From an uncultured Rhodospirillales bacterium (GTDB lineage Bacteria; Pseudomonadota; Alphaproteobacteria; Azospirillales; Azospirillaceae), in NCBI GenBank assembly GCA_903920145.1, contig CAIXKV010000081.1:1-50543 (forward strand): a stretch of 50,543 nt of DNA, in the 5' to 3' direction. Below, piece by piece: positions 26,254 to 35,072 of the stretch. Both the position numbers and the translations under genes were made by a program. A model generated the notes under the pieces. The model was not told where the DNA came from. It worked only from the letters and a program-made list of their open reading frames with translations, and did not search any database. Position 1 is the first letter of the stretch. The number at the start of each line of letters is the position of its first letter.

Positions 26254-26883
26254 TTAAGAGTGACGATCAAACTCGCCGCTGATGGTCAGGGTCACCGTGT
26301 CCCCAACCGCCGGGACATAGGCGCTCACGCCAAAATCCGAACGCTTCAAGGTTCCCGTGGCGCTGAATCCCAGGACATAGGCTTTGGTCATGGGGTTAAT
26401 TCCACCGCCGGCAAAGCTGGCGGTCAGCGTTACTGGCTTGGTGACGCCATGCAGGGTCAAATCGCCGGTAATCGTTCCTGTGGTCGGCCCGGTGACGGCA
26501 ATGCTGGTGCTTTTGAAGCTGGCATGAGGAAATTTCGCCACATCGAAGAAGTCAGGAGACTTCAGATGGGTGTCAAGCTTGGGGTTGGTGGTATCGATCC
26601 CATTGAGATCAATGGCGACTTCCAGCTTGCTGGCCGTTGGCGCCTTGGGATCAAAGGTCAGTTTGGCGTCAAAATCGGTGAATAGGCCATAGTATGTCGA
26701 GAAACCAAAATGGGTGGTGGAAAAGATGATCTTGGCGTGATTCTTATCGATAGAGAAGTTCCCTCCTTGGACCTTGCTGAGATCTGTGGTGGGCGCCTCT
26801 TGAGCCGGAGCCGGGGTTGTAAAAGCCAAAACCGACAAAACTGACAGGGCCGCCAAGCGGGCAGAGACAGAGCTAAGTTTCAT
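26254..26883 (-). CDS. YceI-family periplasmic lipid-binding protein
   Basis: A 209-residue exported lipocalin-like protein. The signal peptide ends near residue 28 (APAQ). The YceI core follows: FSIDKNHAKIIFSTTHFGFS, then FPHASFKS and GDLTLHGVTKPVTL. Members bind polyprenyl or other amphiphilic lipids in the periplasm. The start at 26883 gives a normal signal peptide and has AGAGG 7 bases upstream; the longer frame to 27030 runs into the divergent LysR gene. The promoter region shared with the LysR regulator carries a palindrome, which suggests that the regulator controls yceI. Family assignment is secure; ligand unknown. Confidence 0.92.
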   Translation of the reverse strand: MKLSSVSARLAALSVLSVLAFTTPAPAQEAPTTDLSKVQGGNFSIDKNHAKIIFSTTHFGFSTYYGLFTDFDAKLTFDPKAPTASKLEVAIDLNGIDTTNPKLDTHLKSPDFFDVAKFPHASFKSTSIAVTGPTTGTITGDLTLHGVTKPVTLTASFAGGGINPMTKAYVLGFSATGTLKRSDFGVSAYVPAVGDTVTLTISGEFDRHS

Positions 26884-26961
26884 GGTGGAACCTCTTTGGG
26901 TTTGCGTTGGGTTCGATGAGACAGAGATAGCCTGACTGGGCCCGTGGGACAAAAGCCGATA

Positions 26962-26980
26962 TTGGAACACATTGTTCCAA
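26962..26980. promoter_or_regulatory. Palindromic operator between yceI and the LysR gene
   Basis: TTGGAACA (26962-26969) and TGTTCCAA (26973-26980) form a perfect 8-bp inverted repeat with a CAT spacer. It fits the T-N11-A rule of LysR-type sites and lies 82 bases before the yceI ATG and 42 before the LysR ATG, where it could control both. Inference from position and symmetry. Confidence 0.6.
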
Positions 26981-27021
26981 AATTGGCGACAATAAAGATT
27001 TAGAGCGACCGATAGGGTGAC

Positions 27022-27906
27022 ATGAACCATTTGCGTGATATGGCGCTGTTCGTCGATGTGGTTAAAACCATGAGCTTTACCCGAGCATCCGAGGCTTTGG
27101 GGATTCCAAAGTCATCATTGTCCCGCCGAATCGCCGGATTGGAGCGGGAGATCGGTGTTCAGTTACTGAATCGCACCACACGAAAGATTGAACTGACCGA
27201 AGCCGGCGCAATTTACTATGCCCGCTGTAAAGAAATTATAGAATCAGCCCAAATTGCCCACGAACAATTGAAAGATATGGTCGAAATTCCTCGCGGTCAT
27301 TTGCGAATATCAATGCCACCTGATTTTGGAACAAGTGTTTTAGCGCCCTTAATTGCTGTTTTTGCCCATCGCCATCCCGACGTTACGATGGAACTGGACC
27401 TCAGCCCCCGGCGCGTCGATTTATTATCGGAACATTTTGACGTAGCGATCCGCATTGGCGAACAGCCGGACTCGACTCTAACCGCGCGGCGGTTGGGCTC
27501 GGTCGAACCGGCGCTTTACGCGGCTCCGGCCTATCTGGATCGTGCCGGGGAGCCCGATCACCCAGCCCAGTTGTCCGAGCATCTGTGCATCCGCTTGCCC
27601 CTGAGCACCGCCGCCGCCCGCTGGAGTCTACGGCGAGGCCAAGAACAGGTCGACGTGATGATTGACGGTCGAATCGCCGTTAACAACATTGCCATGGCCC
27701 AATGCTTGGCTGTCTTGGGTCTGGGGATCGGGCAATTGGATCGTCGCATGGTCCAGGATGATGTATCCGCCGGTCGACTGCGGCGGGTTTTGCCGGATTG
27801 GGCACCGCCTTTCGCACCAATTTATGCTTTTACCGTCACTCGCTCGCAACCCGCGAAAACCCGCGCCTTCATTTCTTTTTTGGTCGAAGCCATGCGCAAG
27901 AACTGA
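27022..27906 (+). CDS. LysR-family transcriptional regulator
   Basis: A 294-residue LTTR. The winged helix-turn-helix occupies residues 1-60 (FTRASEALGIPKSSLSRRIAGLE), and the linker helix and two-lobed effector domain follow (about 90-290). The sequence is nearest to the AaeR/DsdC-like 'LTTR without a known ligand' group that often sits divergent to single target genes. It is divergent from yceI and probably binds the palindrome at 26962 to control both genes. Signal ligand is unknown. The ATG is at 27022. Length and domains are normal. Confidence 0.93.
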   Translation: MNHLRDMALFVDVVKTMSFTRASEALGIPKSSLSRRIAGLEREIGVQLLNRTTRKIELTEAGAIYYARCKEIIESAQIAHEQLKDMVEIPRGHLRISMPPDFGTSVLAPLIAVFAHRHPDVTMELDLSPRRVDLLSEHFDVAIRIGEQPDSTLTARRLGSVEPALYAAPAYLDRAGEPDHPAQLSEHLCIRLPLSTAAARWSLRRGQEQVDVMIDGRIAVNNIAMAQCLAVLGLGIGQLDRRMVQDDVSAGRLRRVLPDWAPPFAPIYAFTVTRSQPAKTRAFISFLVEAMRKN

Positions 27907-28080
27907 AATTTGCCCTCCGAACTTGACTATCCCCTTGATTTCACCGTCAGACCCGGACAAGCTCCGCCCGTTCTCCTAGATTGAGTACTGTTCTGGGTTC
28001 CGACGCCTCTTCGCCCATCACACTTGTGCTATTCATCCCAACGCGGTTGTTCCGGCAGAGAGGTGAATTGGAGTTTTCCG

Positions 28081-29133
28081 ATGACGACAAATTACAACGA
28101 TTGGTTCCATGTATTAGAGAATACTGAGCCGCGCAGTGCCAAACTCGCGGATCGGACTTTCGAGAAGTTAGCAAAGGAACGGATGCCACCCACGCCTGAG
28201 AATTATGCTCTTTGGTACACATATTATGCCGGGTATCAACCCGATCTCAATCGCGTTATCGATCAAATGGAGCAAAGCGGCCAGCCCTTCACCCCGCTGC
28301 GCTGCGAAGATCTTGTAAAGAGGTTTTTTCGATTCGATGCCGAAGCCCACGCCGTGCGGTCTGCCGGCGATAAAACCCAAGAGGCGATCACAAAGGTTCT
28401 TAAAACCATCAACACCAGCCTAAGTGACAGTGGACGCTACCAGGGCGCTGTGGAGACTTTGCAAAGCACGCTGGAACAACCCCTGAATATGGATCGGTTG
28501 CGGACAGTGGTGGCCAGCGTCGTCGTCGAAGTTAAGACGATGGTCAATGAGCAAGAACAGTTGCGTCAACAATTGGATATGGCTTCCAGCGAACTTGCCA
28601 CCTTGCGGGCCAATCTTGATACGGTTCGACGCCAAGCTGAAACCGATGCTCTGACCGGCATCGCCAACCGCCGCGCCTTTGACCAAACCCTCAAACAGGC
28701 GTTGGGGGCGGCTGTCCGCAACCGAACAGCACTATCTCTGCTGTTGATCGATATTGATCATTTTAAAAAATTCAACGACACCTACGGTCATTCGCTTGGC
28801 GATCAAGTTTTAAAAGTCGTGGCGCGGTTGCTAACCCATTGCGTTGAAGACAAGGGCACGCCGGCTCGCTATGGCGGGGAAGAATTCGCCATTATTCTAC
28901 CGCGTTTGGACGCTACCGAAGCCAGAAAGATTGCCGAAACGATCCGCGTAACCATTTCTTCCAAGCAAATCGCCAACCGCGAGGGCGGCCAGACCTATGG
29001 CACCATCACCCTATCGGTGGGCGTCGCCCAATATATGGCGAATGAGTCCATCGGCAGCCTGATCGACCGGGCCGACGAGGCCCTTTATAAAGCCAAAAGC
29101 GGTGGCCGCAACCGGGTCCAACTTGCGGAGTAG
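28081..29133 (+). CDS. Diguanylate cyclase (GGDEF domain)
   Basis: A 350-residue cytoplasmic protein. Residues 1-70 form an N-terminal helical domain (PPTPENYALWYTYYAGY) found in many alphaproteobacterial diguanylate cyclases, then a coiled coil to about 185 and a GGDEF domain (about 190-345). The active site is G265-G-E-E-F269, with DIDHFKKFND upstream. It should make c-di-GMP from two GTP. The inhibitory I-site RxxD that normally lies a few residues before GGEEF is absent (the stretch reads VEDKGTPAR), so product feedback is probably lost. ATG at 28081 has GGAG upstream; ATG at 28024 adds an unlikely tail. It is convergent with the REC-PAS-PAS gene. Confidence 0.93.
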   Translation: MTTNYNDWFHVLENTEPRSAKLADRTFEKLAKERMPPTPENYALWYTYYAGYQPDLNRVIDQMEQSGQPFTPLRCEDLVKRFFRFDAEAHAVRSAGDKTQEAITKVLKTINTSLSDSGRYQGAVETLQSTLEQPLNMDRLRTVVASVVVEVKTMVNEQEQLRQQLDMASSELATLRANLDTVRRQAETDALTGIANRRAFDQTLKQALGAAVRNRTALSLLLIDIDHFKKFNDTYGHSLGDQVLKVVARLLTHCVEDKGTPARYGGEEFAIILPRLDATEARKIAETIRVTISSKQIANREGGQTYGTITLSVGVAQYMANESIGSLIDRADEALYKAKSGGRNRVQLAE

Positions 29134-29178
29134 AGGAAACGTCGGGGAGCCATTGCCCCCGCCCCTCGCCCCTCCATC

Positions 29179-30351
29179 CTAATCGCGCGCCGTATCCGCG
29201 CGGGCCGGACGAAGATAACGGAGCATGCCGCCGGTTGCCGTGCGATATTGGTGGAAATAAAGTGGGCGACCTTCGCGGATCGGCTCGCAAACCGGCAATT
29301 CGGTATGCAGCTTGCTATCGCGCCACTCGGCTAACCAATCGTCAACACGGCCCTTGGCCGCAGTGAAAAAGCCCTGTTCCGCAGCAATCCGCAGGATGCC
29401 CAAGAACGTCGTTCCGGGCAAGAAGGCGTCGCCAGCCACCGGCAACAGGTTGAAAGCCCGATCATTGGCCAGCAGTAACCGATCATCCCCATCGAAAATC
29501 ATCACCCCTCCGGGGAAGGAGGCGATGGAGTCGGTGAGAATGGCCAGCATCCGCCCCGCAAACTGAGTCGACTCGAGTTCCTCGGTGACATCGGTGCTCA
29601 CCGTCCGATAACCGAGAAATTTTCCAGATCGGGAATAGACCGGCTTACCACTCAGACGAAGAATCCGATCCGGCGCAGCGGCCAACCTCACGGCCAGATT
29701 GCGATAGGGCTCCTGTCGTTCTACACATTGGAGATATTGAGCTATTTTATCGCGATCCTCGTCGGGTGCCAGCAAGTCCACCCAGGTCCGTCCGATAAAA
29801 CTCTCCGGGTCGATCTGCATGAGACCGCGCAACCGCTCGGAAACCCAGGTGATCCGCTGGGTCGGATCGGTCTCGCTGAACCAGTCTCCGGCGATTTCGG
29901 CAAAGTCCCGGAAGCGTTGCTCGCTGCGGGCTAAACGCTCGGCGGCGCGATGGCGTTCGACGGCATATTGCAGCGCCCGCACCACATGGCGGCCCTGGTC
30001 TTCGCCCTTTAAGAGAAACCCTTGGGCTCCAACCTTCATCGCCCGATGAGCCAGCAACGTATCGTCGGCAGGCGTCATCACGATGACCGGCAGCGTCGAG
30101 TCCTGCAACAAACCACGCAGGGTATCGATGCCTTCGGAATCCGGCAAATTCAAGTCAGCCAGGATAACGTCGTGGCGACGCGGCCTCAAAAGCGCCTTGC
30201 ATTCGGCCAACGTACCGACGGTGGTGAGGACAAACTCCCCTCCCCCTTCGTGCTCCAGAACACTTGACAGCAGATCGACGAACGAAGCGTCGGAATCAAC
30301 CACCAGAACGCGCGTCGGACCGGCGGTGGGAACCGATCTCAAGCTGGGCAT
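29179..30351 (-). CDS. Response regulator with two PAS domains and no output domain
   Basis: A 390-residue protein. The receiver domain (residues 14-130) has phosphoacceptor D66 (ILADLNLPD) and the acidic pair VVDSD at 18-21. A short coiled coil leads to PAS1 (about 145-260) and PAS2 (about 275-370). No GGDEF, kinase or DNA-binding domain follows. It may act as an adaptor, or partner with another protein. It lies 205 bases downstream of cheR on the same strand; whether it belongs to the chemosensory operon is open. The start has GGGA 7-10 bases upstream. The minus-strand stretch between it and cheR is AT-rich with no gene. Confidence 0.85.
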   Translation of the reverse strand: MPSLRSVPTAGPTRVLVVDSDASFVDLLSSVLEHEGGGEFVLTTVGTLAECKALLRPRRHDVILADLNLPDSEGIDTLRGLLQDSTLPVIVMTPADDTLLAHRAMKVGAQGFLLKGEDQGRHVVRALQYAVERHRAAERLARSEQRFRDFAEIAGDWFSETDPTQRITWVSERLRGLMQIDPESFIGRTWVDLLAPDEDRDKIAQYLQCVERQEPYRNLAVRLAAAPDRILRLSGKPVYSRSGKFLGYRTVSTDVTEELESTQFAGRMLAILTDSIASFPGGVMIFDGDDRLLLANDRAFNLLPVAGDAFLPGTTFLGILRIAAEQGFFTAAKGRVDDWLAEWRDSKLHTELPVCEPIREGRPLYFHQYRTATGGMLRYLRPARADTARD

Positions 30352-30556
30352 TTCCTATCCCTCTTCGGCGATTCCGAGCGATGATCAGTATTACCATACC
30401 GACTAGGGTTACAGTGATATCCAATCGTACCCTGAGATCCCGAAGCCGACGAAGACGAACCATAAAGGTCGGCATTATTATAATCAATGCCCACAATCAA
30501 TCCCCTATCAAAATTCCGTCACGAAACACCACCCAAGGCTGGCAAGGTCAAGCCCC

Positions 30557-31618
30557 CTAAACTTTCTGGTAGATAACCGTCGACGGTCCCCAATGCGCCC
30601 TGAACAAATTGGGATCGTCGGGAACATCGGTGGGGCCAAACACCGCAAAACCACCTGGATTCAGCAGCGTGTGAATCAGCTTAAAGACTCGACGACGACC
30701 GCCCGCATCAAAATAAATCAGCACATTCCGGCAGAACACGATATCGGCCTGCTCCAGCGGCGGCTTGTCTCCCAACAGGTTGAATTGCTGGAACCGAACA
30801 AAACGCCGAATATCAGGATGAACCTGCCAGGATGTCCCGCCTTCGATCGATGAATCGCCCTTTCCAGTGCGCTCAAAAAAACGCCAGCATTGTTGCGGCA
30901 GATTGCGGAACGGCCCCAACCCGAACTCGTGATAAACGGCGGCCTGGGCGGTGCGAATCGCTTGGCGAGACAGGTCCGACCCCACCACCTCGATGGTCCA
31001 CGGACGCAAAGTCCGAACATGGCCGGCCGCATCGATCACGGCTTCGCCCGCAGCGGCCAAGGTGTCCACCGCCAGCATGGCCAGGGAATAGGCTTCCTCG
31101 CCGGTCGAGCAGGCCGCCGACCATAAACGCAAAACGGGCCGGTCTTGGCCTTTTCGCTCGGCAATGACACGCGCCATGGCCTGCCGGCGCACGAAATCGA
31201 ACTGACCAGGATCCCGCATAAAGTAAGTTTCGTGAACGGTCAGCATCTCGACAAAAGACAACCATTCGGGATCGTTTGAATCAAGTCCCGCCAGACGCTC
31301 CATCCATGGACCAAGCTTGTCCGGGGGGTACGCTCCGGCAATCTTCTCTAACTTAGCGCGCACCGAGCCATTGATCGCGATGCCAACCCGACGACACACC
31401 TCGGCTGACAGCCATGAAACGGCATCGGCCAGCAACGGCGATGCCCCACGCGCAGGCGGAACACTCGCCGCCGGAGTCCGGCTAGACGATGCCGCCGTCG
31501 ACGACGATGATGATCTTGGCGTCAACAAGATGGCCCGCATCGCGTCCAACTGCTGCTGTAATGCCAGACCGGGGGGTTGAGCCAAAGGCCGGGAACTGAC
31601 CATGGTTGCGACTGGCAC
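30557..31618 (-). CDS. cheR: Chemoreceptor methyltransferase CheR
   Basis: About 353 residues. After a Ser/Ala-rich leader (residues 1-60), the CheR N-terminal helical domain and Rossmann methyltransferase follow. Key motifs are VHETYFMRD, SAM-binding WSAACSTGEEAYS, VGSDLS and FCRNVLIYF. CheR methylates Glu residues of the receptor signalling helices using SAM and is the adaptation partner of CheB at 35.5 kb. It is the last gene of the che operon and nearly overlaps cheW. GTG at 31618 is preferred because AAGGAG, inside the cheW end, lies 8 bases upstream. A GTG at 31627 (overlapping the cheW TGA) and ATG at 31603 are alternatives. Confidence 0.94.
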   Translation of the reverse strand: MPVATMVSSRPLAQPPGLALQQQLDAMRAILLTPRSSSSSTAASSSRTPAASVPPARGASPLLADAVSWLSAEVCRRVGIAINGSVRAKLEKIAGAYPPDKLGPWMERLAGLDSNDPEWLSFVEMLTVHETYFMRDPGQFDFVRRQAMARVIAERKGQDRPVLRLWSAACSTGEEAYSLAMLAVDTLAAAGEAVIDAAGHVRTLRPWTIEVVGSDLSRQAIRTAQAAVYHEFGLGPFRNLPQQCWRFFERTGKGDSSIEGGTSWQVHPDIRRFVRFQQFNLLGDKPPLEQADIVFCRNVLIYFDAGGRRRVFKLIHTLLNPGGFAVFGPTDVPDDPNLFRAHWGPSTVIYQKV

Positions 31619-31623
31619 TCCCT

Positions 31624-32046
31624 TCACTCCTTGGCCCCAGACGATAAAAGCGTAAAGACCGCGCCCCGACGCAAACGCAACACCCCTGCCCGCCCATCGC
31701 CCTCCACCAAAAGACCGTCAAAAGCCTGCCCCAGGATTGACGGTAACGGCGGAAGCGGACGGAAGAGGGCATTCTCTAACCGAAGCATCGGCCCCGCGCC
31801 ATCCACATCGAGAACGATGGTGCCGTGATCCGGGTCTTCCAGCACCACGGCAACCGGACGAGGAGCCAGGTCGGCGCCTAAAACCTCTGAAAAATCGACA
31901 ACCGGAAGCGTCTGCCCGCGCCACACGCGATGACCGGGGCATTCCACCACTGCATTTCCATCCCGATTCGTCATCACGTCCCGAATGTCTCCACTGTTGA
32001 TCAGCAGAGTATACTCCGCGGCCTTGACCTGAAGATAGGCACTCAT
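31624..32046 (-). CDS. CheW-like adaptor protein (divergent)
   Basis: A 140-residue protein with one CheW-like (SH3-like) domain: LQVKAAEYTLLINSGDIRDV at the start, RGQTLPVVDFSEVLG in the middle. It couples receptors to CheA. It is diverged from canonical CheW and is shorter at the N-terminus. It sits 18 bases after cheA and overlaps the cheR region at its stop; GGAGG precedes its ATG. The second, larger CheW-type protein of the operon is at 36.7 kb, so the array has two kinds of adaptor. Confidence 0.87.
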   Translation of the reverse strand: MSAYLQVKAAEYTLLINSGDIRDVMTNRDGNAVVECPGHRVWRGQTLPVVDFSEVLGADLAPRPVAVVLEDPDHGTIVLDVDGAGPMLRLENALFRPLPPLPSILGQAFDGLLVEGDGRAGVLRLRRGAVFTLLSSGAKE

Positions 32047-32064
32047 TGCCGCGTCCTCCGATTT

Positions 32065-35049
32065 CTAATGCACACTGGCGCCCTGAGCTGCCGCGTTTTC
32101 GGCTAAACTGAACAAGTCGTCACCATCAACGATTAAAACCACTTTGCCATCACCCGAAATTGACGCACCGCCCACACCAGGAATGGCCGCCAACTGAGGA
32201 TGGATTTCCCGCACAAACAGCTCTTGCCGCCGATGCAAACGCTCAACCTCGACACCGATCCGCTGCCGCCCTCGCGCTAGAACAACCATCGGACGATGCG
32301 TAAAGGGCGAAACATTCTCGCCAACCCGCGTAAAACCCAACAAGTCGCTCAGACGGAAAAGCGGTAAATACTTATCACGCAAAAGAATTGCTGGTCGCCC
32401 TCGCACCAGTTGATAGGTATCGCTATCGACCTCATAAATTTCCGACAAAAACCGCTCTGGAATGGCCAGCACTTTCCCAGCAGCTTCGACCATTAACACA
32501 CGCTGGATGGCGGCGGATAGTGGCAGTTGCAATAAAAATGTACTGCCCTTGCCTGGGCGGGTTTCCACCGAAATCAAACCGCCCATGCGTAAGACATTGG
32601 TTCGCACCACGTCCATGCCAACCCCACGCCCTGACGTCTCGCTCACCTGATCCGCCGTCGAAAAGCCGGGAGCAAAGATGAAATTGATCACATCGTCGTC
32701 GCTCAATCGCTCGGCCTCTGCGGCTCCCACCAAGCCGCGTTCAACCGCCTTTCGCCGAATCCGAGCCACATCCATCCCGCCGCCATCATCGGCGATCTGG
32801 ATTTCCACCCGATTGCCGCGACTGACCGCCGTTAAATGTAATGTTGCGATGGCAGGCTTGCCAACCTTCCGCCGATGTTCCGGGCTTTCAATCCCATGAT
32901 CCACAGCATTCCGCACCATATGCATCAAGGGATCCAACAACAGATCGACCATCCCTTTGTCAATCCGTACCTCGGCTCCGGTGGTTTCCAGCTTAACCTG
33001 CTTGCCTGTGGCCTGAGCGATATCCCGAACCACGCGTGGAAAGCGATTAAACAGCGTATCGATGGCCACCACTCGCAATTCCATGGTGGCATCTTGAAGA
33101 TGGGCAACCGCCGTCCCCAATTGCTCATCAACCCGCAGAAAAGCCAACCACGCCTGTTCGATAGCCTGCAAATGCTGAACGGCCTCGTCATGGCCAGTCT
33201 TGCTGATCATACTGCGCAAACCATTTAAAGCCGTCTCAATGGTACCCGTCCTGGCCGTGGTGTGCATCATATTGCTGATCGTCACCATTTCGCCGATCTG
33301 GGCCATCAATTGGTCAATGGTCTCTCCACGCACTCGCAGAACATTGCCGCCCTTCCCGACGCTGCCCATTATCCTGGTTGATTCCCCACCAGAGGCCCGA
33401 CCTGTGCGCGAGGCCCCGCCTGCCACCGATGGCGTAGCAGCGCCTTCGGGAACCTCCCGAGCTTGGCAAGAGCGCATCCGAACACACTCGCCAACCGGAT
33501 CCAAAGCGGCAATCCGGGACGCCACGGCATTGGCTTCCAGGTTTGAAACCACCAGGAATTCGAACCATGTTTTGCCGTCAATAAAGACGGTGCGATTCGT
33601 GATCGCCGTGGTTTCACTTTTAACCCAATTGACGAAGGCCAGAGTAAGCTGTTCCGAGCCCTCAAGATACGCGGATATTTCATAGAGATGGGTCCGGCCT
33701 CCCCGCACCGCTGCCACCAATTCTTGAATATTTTCCGCCGAAAGAATCTCGACCAATTCCGGCCTGATATCATAGTCTCCCAGCACGCGCTTGAGCGCCG
33801 ATACCGGGTCTACACCTTCGGTGGTTTTGCTACTGACCAAAACCGCCTGACGAAAGCGGTCCAGAATATCATCGGCAACACGGGCTTCGAGATCTCGCCA
33901 ACGCCCCATGCCTTCGGAAATGTTCGTCAGCAGCCCGGACACTTCCCGAGTCAGCGCCAACAGTTCCGGATAGACATGCATTTCGTGATGGGCAACGCGG
34001 GTAAAAACATCCTCGACCATCAGCAACAGACGCGAGGACTGGTGGAGATTCAAGAACACGAAAAAAGTGCAGGCTGATCGGCTGAGAATCGCCAACTCCT
34101 CGGCCAAAGCCTCGTCGCTGGCGATGGCCCGCGCAGGATCCGCCGAAAACCGCCCCAGAACCTCGAGCATAGACTCGACGATCAGATTCACCTCGGCTTG
34201 CAGCGCCCCGCCCAACCGATCGGCCAACCCCTGCCCGGCGATTTCCGCCGAAGACTCCCGTTCAATCAGCTCAAAGTCGGAGCGAATCCGCCCCAACGTC
34301 TCGATGACCAGACGTTTGGTGTCTTCAACCGGCTCTTGTCCCAGGCAAGCCCGCAAACTGGCCAAAGACACCGCCAAACCGAGAAACTCCATGACCTCGG
34401 TGGCGTGCAGCAGGGTGTCAATCGCCTCCACCGCCGCGTCCCGAACGCTCGCGTCGGCGAGTTCGGCAGTGGCACAACGGGCGATGGCCGGAAGGTGCTC
34501 ACGCACCATTTCGGCATAATAGCGGAGCATATCCGCGTCTAAGCCGGGAGCCAAAGGCACGTCACAAGGCTGCTCCTGGGGAGCGAGCACAGCACCGTCG
34601 CTCGACGAGCCAACAGATGCCGCCGTAACCACCGTTGTCGACGATGGTCCCGACGCCTTGGAACGGGCGGCGAAAGCCGCTTCCAGCGGTTCAATCACGC
34701 CCTCGGGAACCGGGGCGCTGATCCGCTGGGTAACCGCCGCTTCTCGCAAGCCCTTAAGAACGTCAACGGCATTCAGCAATAGAGCGATCAGACCCGCATC
34801 AAGAGCGGTCGTTCCTTCCCGCACCAACCCCAAGACATTCTCGGCATGGTGAGAAACCTCCTCCATGCCTTTCATATCCATGGAGCGGGCCAAGCCCTTT
34901 ACCGAATGAAAAGACCGGAACAACTGGGCGATGTCGGCAGCGACCACCGTCTGAGTCTCGGCGGCCACCAACAGAGGCTCGATGATCTCGAAATGCTCTT
35001 CGGTCTCGGCGGCAAACTCCCGCCACAAGGTTTCCGCCAAATCGGACAT
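32065..35049 (-). CDS. cheA: Chemotaxis histidine kinase CheA (long form)
   Basis: A 994-residue CheA, longer than the usual 650-750. The Hpt domain has phosphorylated His48 (SFHSVKGLARS). A helical region without the Hpt His (about 170-430) follows, then a P2-like or regulatory segment to about 540. The dimerisation region (about 570-640), HATPase (HMVRNAVDHGIESPEHR; GRGVGMDVV) and C-terminal CheW-like domain complete it. The kinase reads the receptor array and would phosphorylate the neighbouring receivers. There is no C-terminal receiver. It is 23 bases after the receiver gene and 18 before cheW. The extra helical region is the odd part of this protein. Confidence 0.94.
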   Translation of the reverse strand: MSDLAETLWREFAAETEEHFEIIEPLLVAAETQTVVAADIAQLFRSFHSVKGLARSMDMKGMEEVSHHAENVLGLVREGTTALDAGLIALLLNAVDVLKGLREAAVTQRISAPVPEGVIEPLEAAFAARSKASGPSSTTVVTAASVGSSSDGAVLAPQEQPCDVPLAPGLDADMLRYYAEMVREHLPAIARCATAELADASVRDAAVEAIDTLLHATEVMEFLGLAVSLASLRACLGQEPVEDTKRLVIETLGRIRSDFELIERESSAEIAGQGLADRLGGALQAEVNLIVESMLEVLGRFSADPARAIASDEALAEELAILSRSACTFFVFLNLHQSSRLLLMVEDVFTRVAHHEMHVYPELLALTREVSGLLTNISEGMGRWRDLEARVADDILDRFRQAVLVSSKTTEGVDPVSALKRVLGDYDIRPELVEILSAENIQELVAAVRGGRTHLYEISAYLEGSEQLTLAFVNWVKSETTAITNRTVFIDGKTWFEFLVVSNLEANAVASRIAALDPVGECVRMRSCQAREVPEGAATPSVAGGASRTGRASGGESTRIMGSVGKGGNVLRVRGETIDQLMAQIGEMVTISNMMHTTARTGTIETALNGLRSMISKTGHDEAVQHLQAIEQAWLAFLRVDEQLGTAVAHLQDATMELRVVAIDTLFNRFPRVVRDIAQATGKQVKLETTGAEVRIDKGMVDLLLDPLMHMVRNAVDHGIESPEHRRKVGKPAIATLHLTAVSRGNRVEIQIADDGGGMDVARIRRKAVERGLVGAAEAERLSDDDVINFIFAPGFSTADQVSETSGRGVGMDVVRTNVLRMGGLISVETRPGKGSTFLLQLPLSAAIQRVLMVEAAGKVLAIPERFLSEIYEVDSDTYQLVRGRPAILLRDKYLPLFRLSDLLGFTRVGENVSPFTHRPMVVLARGRQRIGVEVERLHRRQELFVREIHPQLAAIPGVGGASISGDGKVVLIVDGDDLFSLAENAAAQGASVH

Positions 35050-35072
35050 CGCCCGTAAGCTCCCTCACCCAA

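Noticed and set aside
30296-30496. 66-codon minus-strand frame with a hydrophobic stretch before the REC-PAS-PAS gene
   Set aside because: It overlaps the real gene's start in another frame; the Arg-rich remainder is typical of a frame shadow, and no ribosome-binding site is evident.
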